64,000 nucleotides of DNA, from positions 72,491,910 through 72,555,909 of the forward strand of contig CM043960.1 of NCBI GenBank assembly GCA_014529385.2. The letters run 5' to 3'. The notes under the pieces were generated by a model, which made no database searches, was not told the DNA's origin, and was given only the letters and a program-made list of their open reading frames with translations. Each line of letters begins with the position of its first letter. Within the stretch, counting starts at the first letter, position 1. Below are positions 21,615 to 34,049 of the stretch, in pieces. The stretch comes from Adiantum capillus-veneris. Taxonomy: Eukaryota > Streptophyta > Polypodiopsida > Polypodiales > Pteridaceae. A program made the position numbers and the translations under genes.

Positions 21615-24473
21615 TCACATAATTAAAGTCCATGTGTCATTTTCTATAAGTGCATCATATTCTGATTGCATGGCAGCCATCCAATTTTCTGAATTCTGTG
21701 CTTCATCAAAAGACAGAGGCTCCTCAACATCATGTAAACTAGACACAGCCAAAGTATAACAATCTAATGCATAAGATGCATGGCGAGAGCCTGAACGAGT
21801 ACGACTAGACAAAGGTGCATCCAATTTACTGTCACGCAAAGTGTGCACCAGCCATTTTGGCATACCTCTAGCCTGCTCATTTTCAGCCCTTTCCTCATCA
21901 TCTGCATCATGTACATCTGCATCAGTAATAGACTGATCTAATACATTTTCAGAAACCCCCATAGGCTGTACATTTGCCTCATTGGAACTTACATTCGTAT
22001 TTCCACCACTGAAAAGAGGCAACAAAGTGTCATAAATGTCGTGTGAGCTTACATTACTGTCTCTAGTACATGACAGCAAGGGCTGAACAGAATCTTCCAC
22101 AAACACTACATCGCGTGAAACCAGAATACGTTTTGTTTGCGGATGATACAACCTGTAACCTTTGCTTTCAGCACTATAACCAACAAAAATACATTTGACA
22201 GCCTTATCATCCAATTTTCTGCGCTGCACTTGTGGCACCAAAGCATATGCCAAACAGCCAAAAACACGCATGTGCTCAATAGAAGGCTTTCTATCATGCC
22301 ATGCTTCATATGGAGTAATAGACTGCAAAGCTTTCGTAGGACACCTGTTAAGTACAAAAGTGGCACACATGATGGCCTCAAGCCAAAAAGAATGCGGTAA
22401 AGCTTGACTTTTGACCATACATCGTGCCATTTCCATTAGTGACCTGTTTTTCCTCTCAGCAACACCATTTTGCTGAGGTGTATAAGGCACTGTACATTGG
22501 TGTTTTATCCCACGACTAGCCAGAAATGCATTAAATTCATGAGACATGTACTCCCCCCCTCGATCGGAACGGAGGGTGCCCATAGTACATTTCGAGACAT
22601 TTTCAGCCATAGCCAAAAATTGATTGAAGCACATAAAAACTTCGGACTTCGCTTTAAGCGGAAATACCCATGCATGCCTGGAATAATCATCAATGAAAGT
22701 CACGAAGTACAGGTAATTGCCCAAGGACGGAGTTTGCATGGGCCCACAAACATCACTATGCACAAGCTGCAACCTGCATGTGGCCCGAACTGAACCATCC
22801 TTTGGAAATTTAGAACGCTGCATCTTACCCAAAATACAGCCTTCACAAACATGTTTGACAGGTGCTTCAAGAGGTGGCAAAGAAGCAACCATATCAGATT
22901 TTTGCAAACGTAGCAAACTGGCAAAATTCAGATGACCAAAACGTGCATGCCAATGTTTTGCATCTGAAATAGCCCTTGAATCTGCAATAGCATTTGCAAA
23001 GTTTTGTCCACACTTGTCATACAAAGTGAGCTTATACAGCCCACAGCACAAAAGGCCAGATGCAACAATTTCATCACCAAAACTGAGATCATGAATTGTA
23101 CATCTGTCATCCACAAATTTGACTACAAGTCCAAGTCTAGCAAGTGTGGATACAGACAAGAGATTCTTCTTGATCCCAGGTACATAAAGTGCATCAACAA
23201 GTGTGAAAGAACTGCCATTAGCAGCAGTAAGCACAATCTTTCCAACTCCCTGAACTGGATAAGAGGCGTTGTTGGCACAAGTGACTGAATTCCCATGAGG
23301 GACAGACTCAAGAGAGGTAAACAATTCACAATGTGAGGTAATGTGCTTTGTAGCACCACTGTCGAAATACCACACATGTGAATTTGCAGCAACGACTGAC
23401 AAGCATGCATCATGGACAGCAGGATTGTAAGTGCACTCTGCACTAAAAGCCCATTCTGCATCAACATCAGCAACACAGTCTCCTTTCACAGAAGACTCAA
23501 CAATGGCTGCATTTGTAGTGGAACCAGCATTTGCAGTGCAACCACCCTCTTTCTTCTTAGCCTCTTTGGCCTTCAACTTAGGACACAACTTGATCAAGTG
23601 ATCATTGGCTTTACAATAATGGCAACGCATCTTCTTTTTGCCCTTATCACCAGAATTACCAGACGAAGTATTTCCAATATAAGCATTAGGAACATAATTT
23701 TTGCCACTCGCAGCAGAACCATAAGAAGTGGCTGCATTACTGTTACCACCCTTTCTTTGAGAAGCAATAAAAGCCTGTTCAACTGCACGCTGCCTAGTCC
23801 TGTTTTTTCTAGAAAGTGACTCTTGCAACAGCAATGTGCATAATGCATCAAACTTGACAACTTCAGGATTTCCTTGGGTCATCAGTCTCCAAGTACTAGC
23901 AAATGTCTGGTAGGAATCTGGTAAGGCGTCAAGAACCGTCTGCACAAGGGAACTGTCTGAAATGACTTCACCTGCAGAAATAAGTTGCTCATTGATATCC
24001 TTGACACTAGCAAGGAAAGTGTCCATATCATCTTCCTCATGCATAATCTTCGACTCCAGCTCTTTACGCAGCAAAGCAATTTTAGCCTCATTGCGGCTTG
24101 CATAAAGACCTGCTAAAATATCCCAAGCCTGTTTTGCAGATTTTGCTGAACGGATGTGAGGAACAATGGTGCGCTTCACAGACAACGCAATCAATGCATG
24201 AGCCTGCGCATCCTTAACATCCCAGCGAGCTTGTTCTGCCATAGGCAAAACAACTCTAACAGCTGCAATCCTTGCAGCAAGACCTGCAACATCCTCAACA
24301 TCGCCTACATCCTCAGAACCAGGACGTACATCAATGCCCTGCACAATGTTCCAGACACCCTTTGACACAAGAACATGTTGCATCATATAAGCCCACATAG
24401 GGTAGTTGTCCCCATCCAACCTATCCTCAGCAACAAACATCTTGAACACATCTGTGTTGTTGTTGTCAGCCAT
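21615..24473 (-). CDS. copia gag, protease and integrase (truncated polyprotein)
   Basis: An open frame of 952 residues from ATG 24473 (MADNNNTDVF); the frame is open further upstream to 24752, but this ATG fits the usual gag start. In order: gag (YPMWAYMMQHVL); zinc knuckle CHYCKANDHLIKLC near 23585-23627; aspartic protease YFDSGATKHI near 23360; GAG-pre-integrase HWHARFGHLN; integrase with HSDVCGPM, RSDRGGEYMS and PQQNGVAERKN, giving the DDE triad; and the acidic linker before reverse transcriptase. It ends ENDTWTLIM at a TGA just where the polymerase should continue. The product would package RNA and integrate but could not copy it. Confidence 0.92.
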   Translation of the reverse strand: MADNNNTDVFKMFVAEDRLDGDNYPMWAYMMQHVLVSKGVWNIVQGIDVRPGSEDVGDVEDVAGLAARIAAVRVVLPMAEQARWDVKDAQAHALIALSVKRTIVPHIRSAKSAKQAWDILAGLYASRNEAKIALLRKELESKIMHEEDDMDTFLASVKDINEQLISAGEVISDSSLVQTVLDALPDSYQTFASTWRLMTQGNPEVVKFDALCTLLLQESLSRKNRTRQRAVEQAFIASQRKGGNSNAATSYGSAASGKNYVPNAYIGNTSSGNSGDKGKKKMRCHYCKANDHLIKLCPKLKAKEAKKKEGGCTANAGSTTNAAIVESSVKGDCVADVDAEWAFSAECTYNPAVHDACLSVVAANSHVWYFDSGATKHITSHCELFTSLESVPHGNSVTCANNASYPVQGVGKIVLTAANGSSFTLVDALYVPGIKKNLLSVSTLARLGLVVKFVDDRCTIHDLSFGDEIVASGLLCCGLYKLTLYDKCGQNFANAIADSRAISDAKHWHARFGHLNFASLLRLQKSDMVASLPPLEAPVKHVCEGCILGKMQRSKFPKDGSVRATCRLQLVHSDVCGPMQTPSLGNYLYFVTFIDDYSRHAWVFPLKAKSEVFMCFNQFLAMAENVSKCTMGTLRSDRGGEYMSHEFNAFLASRGIKHQCTVPYTPQQNGVAERKNRSLMEMARCMVKSQALPHSFWLEAIMCATFVLNRCPTKALQSITPYEAWHDRKPSIEHMRVFGCLAYALVPQVQRRKLDDKAVKCIFVGYSAESKGYRLYHPQTKRILVSRDVVFVEDSVQPLLSCTRDSNVSSHDIYDTLLPLFSGGNTNVSSNEANVQPMGVSENVLDQSITDADVHDADDEERAENEQARGMPKWLVHTLRDSKLDAPLSSRTRSGSRHASYALDCYTLAVSSLHDVEEPLSFDEAQNSENWMAAMQSEYDALIENDTWTLIM

Positions 24474-24822
24474 GGTAAATGCTGCATCTAATGTGAAAAC
24501 TGCCCAAAAATAGGAGAAACGGAGCGGGAACAACCTGGCTATATAGCACAAACCGTAGAAGACTATAAGGCACCTATTATGCAGAAAACGGCAGTGACAG
24601 AAATTCTGCACAAAAGAATGAAATAGCCTGTGCAGTAATGCCTGTAGTGGAAACGGAGGCCGAAATGAGCCCAAATCAAAATTCTGAGCAAGCCTAGCTC
24701 TTCGAGCTGTCCCAAAATATTTGTCAACCTGCGAACGCTTGCCAAAGCTCACTGAAATCGGAGAAAGTGAGCAGGCGTGTGCTGGAGCAGCTGGCGACTA
24801 AGCCCGGGAGGACGTGACCTGC

Positions 24823-24832
24823 TCTGATACCA
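24823..24832 (-). other. copia primer-binding site
   Basis: CTCTGATACC reads GGTATCAGAG on the minus strand, part of TGGTATCAGAGC, complementary to initiator methionine tRNA, two bases from the 5' LTR. Confidence 0.85.
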
Positions 24833-24834
24833 AT

Positions 24835-25061
24835 TGTTGGAATTAGGGTTGCAGAGAAACACACACAGCTTGGAGAAGACGAAGGAAGCTCAAGGCACAC
24901 AATAGAGAGTGTGTTACTTAGTGTGCAATGGAAAGATGGATAGCCCTAGAGTGATGGGCATATATACAATGCACGGAGGAAAAAACCTCCTAAAGAGGGA
25001 AAAAATGCCTCGGCGGTCCTAATGTGTTCACACACATCACTACCACATGTATATGGTAACA
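24835..25061 (-). repeat. copia 5' LTR
   Basis: 227 bp, TGTTGGAATT...GGTAACA, pairing with 19878-20104. It holds the promoter for minus-strand transcription of the element, presumably around the ATATATAC motif. Confidence 0.93.
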
Positions 25062-25066
25062 AAATT

Positions 25067-25834
25067 CAGCAATATACCTCCTCTTTTTTATTATTTGCAT
25101 CTCAAATTCATATGCATGAGGGTTGTAACCAGTCATCCACCAAAATCTGGGAGAAACTATTTGGTTTATACTTCTTCCATAAGCTTAGCAAAAGCATTGT
25201 CTATCCCCTCATGGCAGCTTGGAAAAATTGGCAATGCATCAAACAAGGCATAAGTAGAAATAACATCATCAAACATCATAGTTTACACATAACCATAGGT
25301 TCTATATCAACCTTAGAAGCATGCACATTAGTAGATTAAAGCTCAATACAAGATTCTAGAAGAGCATTTTCAATGCAACCATCTTTGGCATGATTGACAT
25401 CCACATGAATGTCATCAAAATAACCATACATTGAGACAAAATCTTTATCCATTGCAACATTTATATCATGAGAGTCTTGTAACCTATTTTCCACAGATGA
25501 ACATATACATGTTCAAAGACCAAGGTACTCAGATAAATATAAGGTTTATTATACAAAACAAACTTACATAGCCTGATTTTGTACAAATGAATAACATCAG
25601 GTTGGTACAAGACCCCATCCAAAAGGAAGAAGCTCCTTCACAAACTTCAAACCAGCTACCATAATCTTCCAAACAATAAAGCACCAAAAAAGCTGAACCA
25701 AAAAGAGTAGCCCTCACTTGCACCCATAGAAACAACACAACATTTTGTTAGCATTGGCTCTGTATGCAAGTGATGCATGGCCTAATTATAACTGTCGTAG
25801 TCAATTACACCATTATAAACAAACTTTTAACAGT
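25067..25834 (-). other. unrecognised region with a decayed coding remnant
   Basis: On the minus strand, 25500-25170 reads as protein-like stretches (for example DKDFVSMYGYFDDIHVDVNH, then a shifted frame with ALFDALPIFPSC and IDNAFAKLMEEV) broken by stops and one shift. No family is recognised. This was the right side of the copia target site, so it may continue sequence left of 19878. Confidence 0.3.
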
Positions 25835-28240
<2,406 letters not shown>

Positions 28241-28242
28241 CA

Positions 28243-28455
28243 ATTTATGTCGAGAATACCAAAAAGGTGTATAAACTAGTTTCCAGACATTGTTTACGTA
28301 CAGAATACCAAAAAGGTGTATAAACTAGTTTTCAGACATTGTTTATGTCGAGAATATCAAAAAGGTGTATAAACTAGTTTCCAGACATTGTTTATGTCAA
28401 AAATACCAAAAGGTGTATAAACTGGTTTCCAGACATTGTTTATGTCGAGAAAACC
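28243..28455. repeat. 50-bp minisatellite
   Basis: About four and a half units of the form GTCGAGAATACCAAAAAGGT-GTATAAACTAGTTTCCAGACATTGTTTAT. A single diverged unit also lies within the satellite at 27817-27850. Confidence 0.92.
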
Positions 28456-28458
28456 AAA

Positions 28459-28461
<3 letters not shown>

Positions 28462-28537
<76 letters not shown>
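28462..28537. repeat. (GT)38 microsatellite
   Basis: Seventy-six bases of uninterrupted GT, directly after the minisatellite. Confidence 0.97.
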
Positions 28538-28540
<3 letters not shown>

Positions 28541-28609
28541 GTCTTGCACCGAACGGCTATTTCCGTGTGTGTGTGCGTACGTGCGCATGCGCGCGATTGT
28601 TCCAATCAA

Positions 28610-29235
28610 GGTAATCACAAGAGCTCATGCTAAGAAAAAGAAACACAACTCCTCTGATGATTTGGAAAATACAAAAATTTCCTATAAAAGGATCAAAAGA
28701 AGCAGAAGCAAAAGATATGAGATGAGAAAACAAAAACAACGGGCCGAAATCGAGGAGAAAGCAAAAAATCTATTCCAAGAAAAGGTGAAAGAAACGGGAA
28801 GCGAAATCAAAGAAACAACCGTGAAATTTGGAGGATCAATTTTGGTTGATAAAAATTTTGAGCCTATTAATGCAGCCTTGGAAGCTTATCAAGCGGGACT
28901 TAAAGCAGGCCAAAACATGGAAAACAAATGGAAAAACTATCCCCCTCCAGACATGGAAGCAGCTAATCTTGAAGCTTATCAAAATTTGGTAAGAATCACG
29001 CAAGAGATACTGGAAAAAAAAACCCAAGCTTGAAAGTATTGCAAAACTTGAGGAGCTTGTGGTAAGAGACAGTAAAGAAAAATCCGAAGTGGTGGTAGAA
29101 CCCTACCTTGAAACAAAAGAACGAGAACTTGTAGTGCCGGACAGCGAAGATGCCTTAGATGGAATTCCATTCATAGAGGAAGACTGGCCAGGACATTATG
29201 GGAAAAAGTTAGAGAAATCAATAATGGGAGCCTAA
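28610..29235 (+). pseudogene. decayed gypsy element: gag-region remnant
   Basis: A Lys/Glu/Arg-rich coding stretch (to the TGA at 29033: KIRRSKSK-like basic part, then FGGSILVDKNFEPINAALEA and NLEAYQNLVRITQEILE). Across a shift near 29020 it continues in another frame (KLEELVVRDSKEKSEVVVEP ... EEDWPGHYGKK) to about 29235. I recognise no zinc knuckle. It is called gag only because it precedes a protease and reverse transcriptase on the same strand. The frames are open for long stretches, so decay is moderate. Confidence 0.45.
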
Positions 29236-29267
29236 CTCTAAAGTCAGCTCCTATTGAGGAAGTATGG

Positions 29268-29537
29268 TTGGACAACCTACCTCCTGATATGAACATGGAT
29301 GTACAATCCTTGTACGGGGATTGTGAATCTGAAGCTTCACGAATGTCTAAACCATTGACATTGAAAACATTACCCTCTTACTTGGGAGATAACGAAGATG
29401 AATCCATATTGTGTAAGACCACTCAAGTAAAAAGAGTTGAACAGACCCTAGAAGTAGACAATATTCATTCAATCATGTCTACACCCATCCAATGCACTCT
29501 TACCTTGGGGGAACTGTTAAAACTCAGAAAACCCTAG
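29268..29537 (+). pseudogene. decayed gypsy element: segment between gag and protease
   Basis: An 89-residue open stretch (NLPPDMNMDVQSLYGDCESE ... CTLTLGELLKLR) with no recognised domain. LTLGELLKL resembles the short leucine-rich linker found before the protease in several plant gypsy polyproteins. It lies directly upstream of the protease remnant. Confidence 0.4.
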
Positions 29538-29580
29538 AGAAGGTGGGGATAACGGGGCTAATCTCAAAAAATTAAAAAAT

Positions 29581-29967
29581 TTGACAAACAAAATGGACAA
29601 CAAAGAGATTCGATATGTTCCAATGAACAAAGTTGGAGAATATTACGAAGGGGAAGAAGAAAACACAACCCTTCCAGTGAAATATAATGACATTGAAACC
29701 ATGGCAATACTAGATAGTGGAGCAGGGATAGCCATAGCCACAAAAGCAGTATGGGAATCCTGGGGACAACCACCCATTAGAAAAACTCTAATGAAATTGC
29801 AATTGGCTGACAGACACATTGAAAGACCATTAGGGCTGCTTGAAACAATGATAGTCAATTCCTGTGGAATTGAATATCAACACACTTTTACAAAATCATA
29901 TCGAGAAGACCTTTCATGCAACAGGTACAGCTTATCCAAGATTGGGAAAACAATTATCTGTACTTGA
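29581..29967 (+). pseudogene. decayed gypsy element: aspartic protease
   Basis: It contains MAILDSGAGIAIATKAVW, a retropepsin active site (DSGA) followed by the typical hydrophobic helix, and LQLADRHIERPLGLLE, matching the flap-to-second-loop region. The protease matures the element's polyprotein. The frame ends at 29967, and a shifted frame (29916 onward) carries the continuation QDWENNYLYL, which usually ends the protease, so one frameshift lies near 29920. Confidence 0.7.
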
Positions 29968-30590
29968 AGCAAGTGGGATATATAACAAGGGTAAATCTAA
30001 AAGATCACACTTATAGAGATGTCTTGAAAACACCCATACAAAAGTTTGATTTAGTTTCTTCGGTTGAAACTAAGCTTCCATCTTGGTTAAACAAAGACAC
30101 TCCTATTTGGATGTGTGGAGCTTCAAAAAATGGGAGCTTAAAACGAGAAGAATGTATCTTAGAAAGGGATTGCACAAACAAAGTCTATGTACATGAACCC
30201 TTTCCTGAACATTTGTTTGAGCCATTTGAGTGGAATCAAATTTTAGCGACAATGGATGTATGTATGAATATGTCTATGCCTACTCAATTTTGTAATGAGA
30301 ATAGCTATGATATAATCCCCATCCAAATGATTTCAACCCTCAACATTGAAGATGAAATTGAGGAACCCAAGGACTTGATGAAAGCTCAACAAGTCTTTTC
30401 AGACCTCTACTATGATGCAACAGATGAGTTAGATGAACACTCAGCTACCTCAGAAGATTCGGGGTCAGAAAAAGAACATATGAGAGCTAACCTACTCTTG
30501 AAAGGAGAGGAGGAAACGTTTTTTGACTTTTCTAACCAGAAATCGAGAAGACAAAATAGTATAGGCGAAAAAGAGACACCAAAAATGTGA
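29916..30590 (+). pseudogene. decayed gypsy element: linker after protease
   Basis: A 224-residue open stretch. It begins with the protease tail (LIQDWENNYLYLKQ) and continues through an unrecognised, increasingly acidic segment (EDEIEEPKDLMKAQQ, TSEDSGSEKEHM). Long open linkers between protease and reverse transcriptase occur in plant gypsy elements. It ends at TGA 30590. Confidence 0.45.
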
Positions 30591-30644
30591 AAGCTAGACC
30601 TATGCCATCAGTCTCCAGTAGAACACAATTCCTAATGCAGATAG

Positions 30645-31328
30645 ATGCATGATTGTGTCAAGGACAAAATCATTGGCAGATATCCTTCAAACAAAAATCC
30701 AAAAATGTCAAAAACATCGAGAAAAACAAGGAAGGATACTCAAGCAAAACCAAAAAAACAGGACAAGGGGCCAATCATGACACAAGTTGAGCGGAAAAAG
30801 AAATATCAAGAGTTGAAAAAATCTCTAAAGGAGATATATACGACCGAAATGGAAACCACAAAAGAGGATGGTAAGGATGTAATGAGTGTTCCATCCCATT
30901 ATAAAAAGTATACCTCCAAGATTGAAAAATCATAGTCGAATAACCTATTAGGGAATTACGAAAAGAGGGCGAGTCCTACGAAGGGCCTGAGAACGCGATA
31001 AAGAGAAACTGGGTTGAACCCTCGGGGGGTCCACTATGTGTAAAACTACCATATCACGTGCGTTCAAGACATGTTTGTAAAACCCCTTATCTGTGAATTT
31101 TGTTAAGAATAGAATGTACCATTTCTTTTAAAATCTATAATTTTTTTTCAAATTTGAAAAAATAATGCCCTTCTGTATATATATTTCTGTAAGAACTTTT
31201 AATACCCTTCTGTTGAACTCACGTGATAGGTTACATTTTTATTATGTAACCTCCCCGGGGCTAAACCAAGGGAAGAACCTAGGCTTGACTACATTGCAAA
31301 TGACCTAGCAGAGGAAGAAGAAGAGCTT
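30645..31328 (+). other. lysine-rich ORF remnant and spacer before reverse transcriptase
   Basis: 30645-30935 is a lysine-rich open stretch (KTSRKTRKDTQAKPKKQDKG). After it, 30936-31290 has no coding signal. The break in the middle of what should be a continuous polyprotein suggests an insertion or rearrangement here. Confidence 0.35.
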
Positions 31329-31874
31329 TTGCTAAGCTTGCTAAAAGAATACCGAGATATCTTCGCTTGGTCTTACAAGGATCTCAAGGGTGTTGATCAA
31401 GAAATTTGTCAACATACCATACCCATGAGAGATGATGTGAAACCAAGTAGACAAAGGCCGTACACATATGATAAAACATTTGCTAGGAAAATCAAAGAAG
31501 AGATTGAGAAACTAAAGGAAGCCGAATTCATTTACAAAATTGAACACATAGATTGGGTGTCTCCAATTGTGGTAGTACCCAAGAAGAATGGAAAATTACG
31601 AGTGTGTGTCAATCTCAAAAAAGTGGATGCAGCTATTACTAGAGACAAATTTTCTCTTTCAATCACTAAGCATGTTTTAGAACGAGTTACAGAAAAAGAA
31701 GCCTACAGTTTTTTAGATGTCTTTTCAGGATACAATCAACTTTTGGTTGACCCAAAAGATCAGCATAAAACTGCTTTTGCAACGGAATGGGGTATTTTTG
31801 CCTATCGGGTTATTCCCTTTGGGTTAACTAATGCTCTTGCCACATTTCAAACATCAGCATATATTCATGGCTAG
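31329..31874 (+). pseudogene. decayed gypsy element: reverse transcriptase, palm motif missing
   Basis: A clear gypsy reverse transcriptase N-terminal half: YRDIFAWSYKDL, KIKEEIEKLKEAEFI, WVSPIVVVPKKNGKLRVCVN, SFLDVFSGYNQL, KTAFATEWGIFAYRV and PFGLTNALATFQ. Directly after ATFQ the expected segment with the catalytic YxDD is absent: the sequence jumps to AYIHG and a stop, while the overlapping frame resumes at RQEKIIGHIVS. About 60 residues have been deleted, so this enzyme cannot polymerise. Confidence 0.88.
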
Positions 31875-32606
31875 ACAAGAAAAAATTATTGGACATATAG
31901 TGTCTAAAAATTGCATAGCTACTGATATTGAAAAAATTCATGTCATTGCTGATTTGCCTAGACCAACAACAGTCAATGGGGTTCAAGCCTTCATGGGGCA
32001 TTGTGGATATTACAGACGGTTCATTTACATGTATGCTATAATTGCAAAACCCATGTATAGCTTGATTACACACTTTGAATGGACTGAGGCATGTGAAGAA
32101 TCCTTCATAAAGCTTAAGCAAGCTCTCACCTCAGCTCCAATATTGAAAGTACCATATTGGAATAAGATATTCCACATACATGTAGATGCTTCCAATTTTG
32201 CCATAGGTTGTATACTAGCTCAACCAGGAGATGGGAAAATTGACTTTTCTATTTCTTATGCTAGCCGACAGTTGAACATGGCAGAAAAGAATTACACATT
32301 GAAAGAGAAGGGTTATGAATGATCTATGTCGTTAAAAAGTATAGACATTACCTATTAGCCAACAAGTTTGTGTTTTTTGTAGACCACCAAGCTTTGTTGT
32401 ATTTGGTCAACAAGCCATGCAGCATAGGAAGAATAGTGAGATGGTTCATCATTCTTCTGGAATTTGATTTCACTGTGGTTGTAAAAAAGGGCACTACACA
32501 TCAAAGAGCAGATCATTTGTCAAGGATTATTTCAGGAGAATCACCTAAAGGGGTAGACGATGATCTACCAGATGCCTATTTGTTCTCCGTGGAAATGATG
32601 CCTTGA
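31861..32606 (+). pseudogene. decayed gypsy element: connection and RNase H
   Basis: After the deletion the frame reads GHIVSKNCIATDIEKI and VNGVQAFMGHCGYYRRFI (polymerase thumb and connection), then RNase H: HIHVDASNFAIGCILAQPG and SISYASRQLNMAEKNYTL. A TGA at 32320-32322 and a one-base overlap lead to a second ORF with VKKYRHYLLANKFVFFVDHQ and HQRADHLSRI, closing the RNase H. No integrase follows within the next kilobase, so the element is 3'-truncated. Confidence 0.85.
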
Positions 32607-33099
32607 TGGTCGGAAAGCATGGTATCATTGATGACCATAGCTCAAGTGGATTCACAAATACCACTTAAAACCAATTCAGGAATTTTGGGAAAAATTTGAG
32701 TCCTGTTTCTTATAATGGCACTTCCAATTGGATAAAATATAGCAATATACAAGGGCCAACCATATAGTTTATGTGCCAATTTGCCATTATTTTTTAATCC
32801 TTACATTACATTACTTCACTTTGGTCAAATTTTTCCACATGTTGGATTACATCTGGTCACCAGTACATGACCTTTCTCGAAGAGAAAATGATACCAATGT
32901 CCTTTGTTTGAAATCAAATCATAGAAACTAGATACCCTTGAGCTATAGAAATCTGCAAATGAGAAAACAACTTCTTGCAAAACTAGTTATAGGTTGTGAG
33001 TCATAAAAGAAGTCTATCATCTCAAGTATGGAAATCCGGACAAATCCCCACTTCAAAATTTAGTAGTGATCCCTTATTTCTGCACTTAAAATGGGCATG
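32607..33099. other. non-coding, nothing recognised
   Basis: No integrase, LTR or gene can be recognised in this stretch after the truncated gypsy RNase H. Confidence 0.5.
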
Positions 33100-33493
33100 A
33101 GGCTCTTGAACTTAATTTCGAGCCTCCACCTCACTTAGTGGGCATGAGGCTTGAGCTACCTAAGCGACCTCATATCCATTTTGAGCGATTCTGTAGTCAA
33201 AATGGACATTAGGCTCGAACTTCAGTTCGAGCCTGCACCCCATTTATATACATAGTGGACATGTGGCTTGAGCTACCTAAGCCACCCCATATCCATTTTG
33301 AGTGCTTCCTGTAGTCAAAATGGGCAGGAGGCTCGAACTTAAGTTCGAGCCTCCACCTCACTTGTAAACATAGTGGACATGCTGTTTGAGGTGCCTAAGC
33401 CACCTCATACAATTCTGTTATGGGCATGAGACAAGCATCACCTTGTTCACATATATATTAATGAGCATGAGGCTTGAACTTAAGTTCGAGCCA
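33100..33493. repeat. tandem repeat with a long palindrome in each unit
   Basis: Units of about 112-142 bp share ATGGGCATGAGGCT, GAGCTACCTAAGCxACC and CATATCCATTTTGAG. Each has a palindromic core, arms GGCTCGAACTT and its complement: 33330-33351 is a perfect 22-bp palindrome. 33212-33233 has 10-bp arms around two bases. 33472-33493 has one mismatched pair. 33100-33123 is more degenerate. Confidence 0.88.
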
Positions 33494-33599
33494 TGCTTGG
33501 TAATAGGTACAATGCCCGACACAAGCCAGCCACAAAGGAACAAGTGCAATGATTCAAAATTATCTTAGAGAGAGTACATGAGAGAGAGAGAGAACTCCA

Positions 33600-34049
33600 T
33601 TTAGCATTTTCCTTTATGTATAGCGTAGATATCTCAAACCATGTTGGTAACCAAAGGTAGAGCTGACCATTGCAGTTCTCAACCAACCCATTGCATTGTG
33701 GGTAGTAAGGAGAAGAATGCCTATGCTGAATATTCAATTTCTCCATGAGAGTAGAAACAAGTTTTTCCCTAAATCCTGGTCCACGATCAGAAATAATAAC
33801 CATAGGAGCTCCAAACCTGCAACACACCTGTTCATATAAAAAAGAGGCCACTCTTCCTGCTGTTACATCTTTTACTGCTCTTGCCTCCACCCATTTTGTC
33901 AAATAGTCCACAGCCACAAGGATATACCTTTTACCATTGTTGGTCCTTGGCATTGGACCTACAGCATCTACTCCCCATTTTGCAAATGCATCAAAAGACA
34001 TTATAGCTTTCTGAGGCTCAGCCAAAATCTTCCGATTTGCAAACACTTG
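33600..34049 (-). pseudogene. Tat-like gypsy fragment: integrase
   Basis: It reads DAFAKWGVDAVGPMPRTNNG (first Asp), VIISDRGPGFREK (second Asp) and YYPQCNGLVENCNG (Glu), so the DDE core is complete. The sequence after NGQLYLW is no longer integrase-like, so the C-terminal domain is lost near 33660. At the other end, a TGA (34052-34050) falls exactly where the second Cys of the zinc-binding CHEC pair should be, separating integrase from the RNase H segment in the same frame. Confidence 0.82.

Larger units (their letters stand above)
19878..25061 (-). mobile_element. full-length Ty1/copia retrotransposon
   Basis: Two 227-bp LTRs (19878-20104 and 24835-25061) enclose one gag-pol region. Both LTRs begin TGTT and end AACA. 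A perfect 5-bp target duplication, AAATT, flanks the element (19873-19877 and 25062-25066). The LTRs differ at six positions, all transitions (about 2.6%), so the insertion is fairly young. The minus orientation is fixed by the primer site at 24823-24832 beside the right LTR and the polypurine tract beside the left. One frameshift near 21614 separates the two coding segments. Confidence 0.95.

Noticed and set aside
28357-28618. ORFs of Thr-His or Cys-Val repeats
   Set aside because: They are translations of the (GT)38 tract, as are similar ORFs at 44177-44488, 47798-48088 and 50078-50537.
28610-32606. Endogenous plant pararetrovirus
   Set aside because: No movement-protein or coat-protein domain is seen. 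The protease, reverse transcriptase and RNase H look like gypsy; the missing integrase is better explained by truncation.
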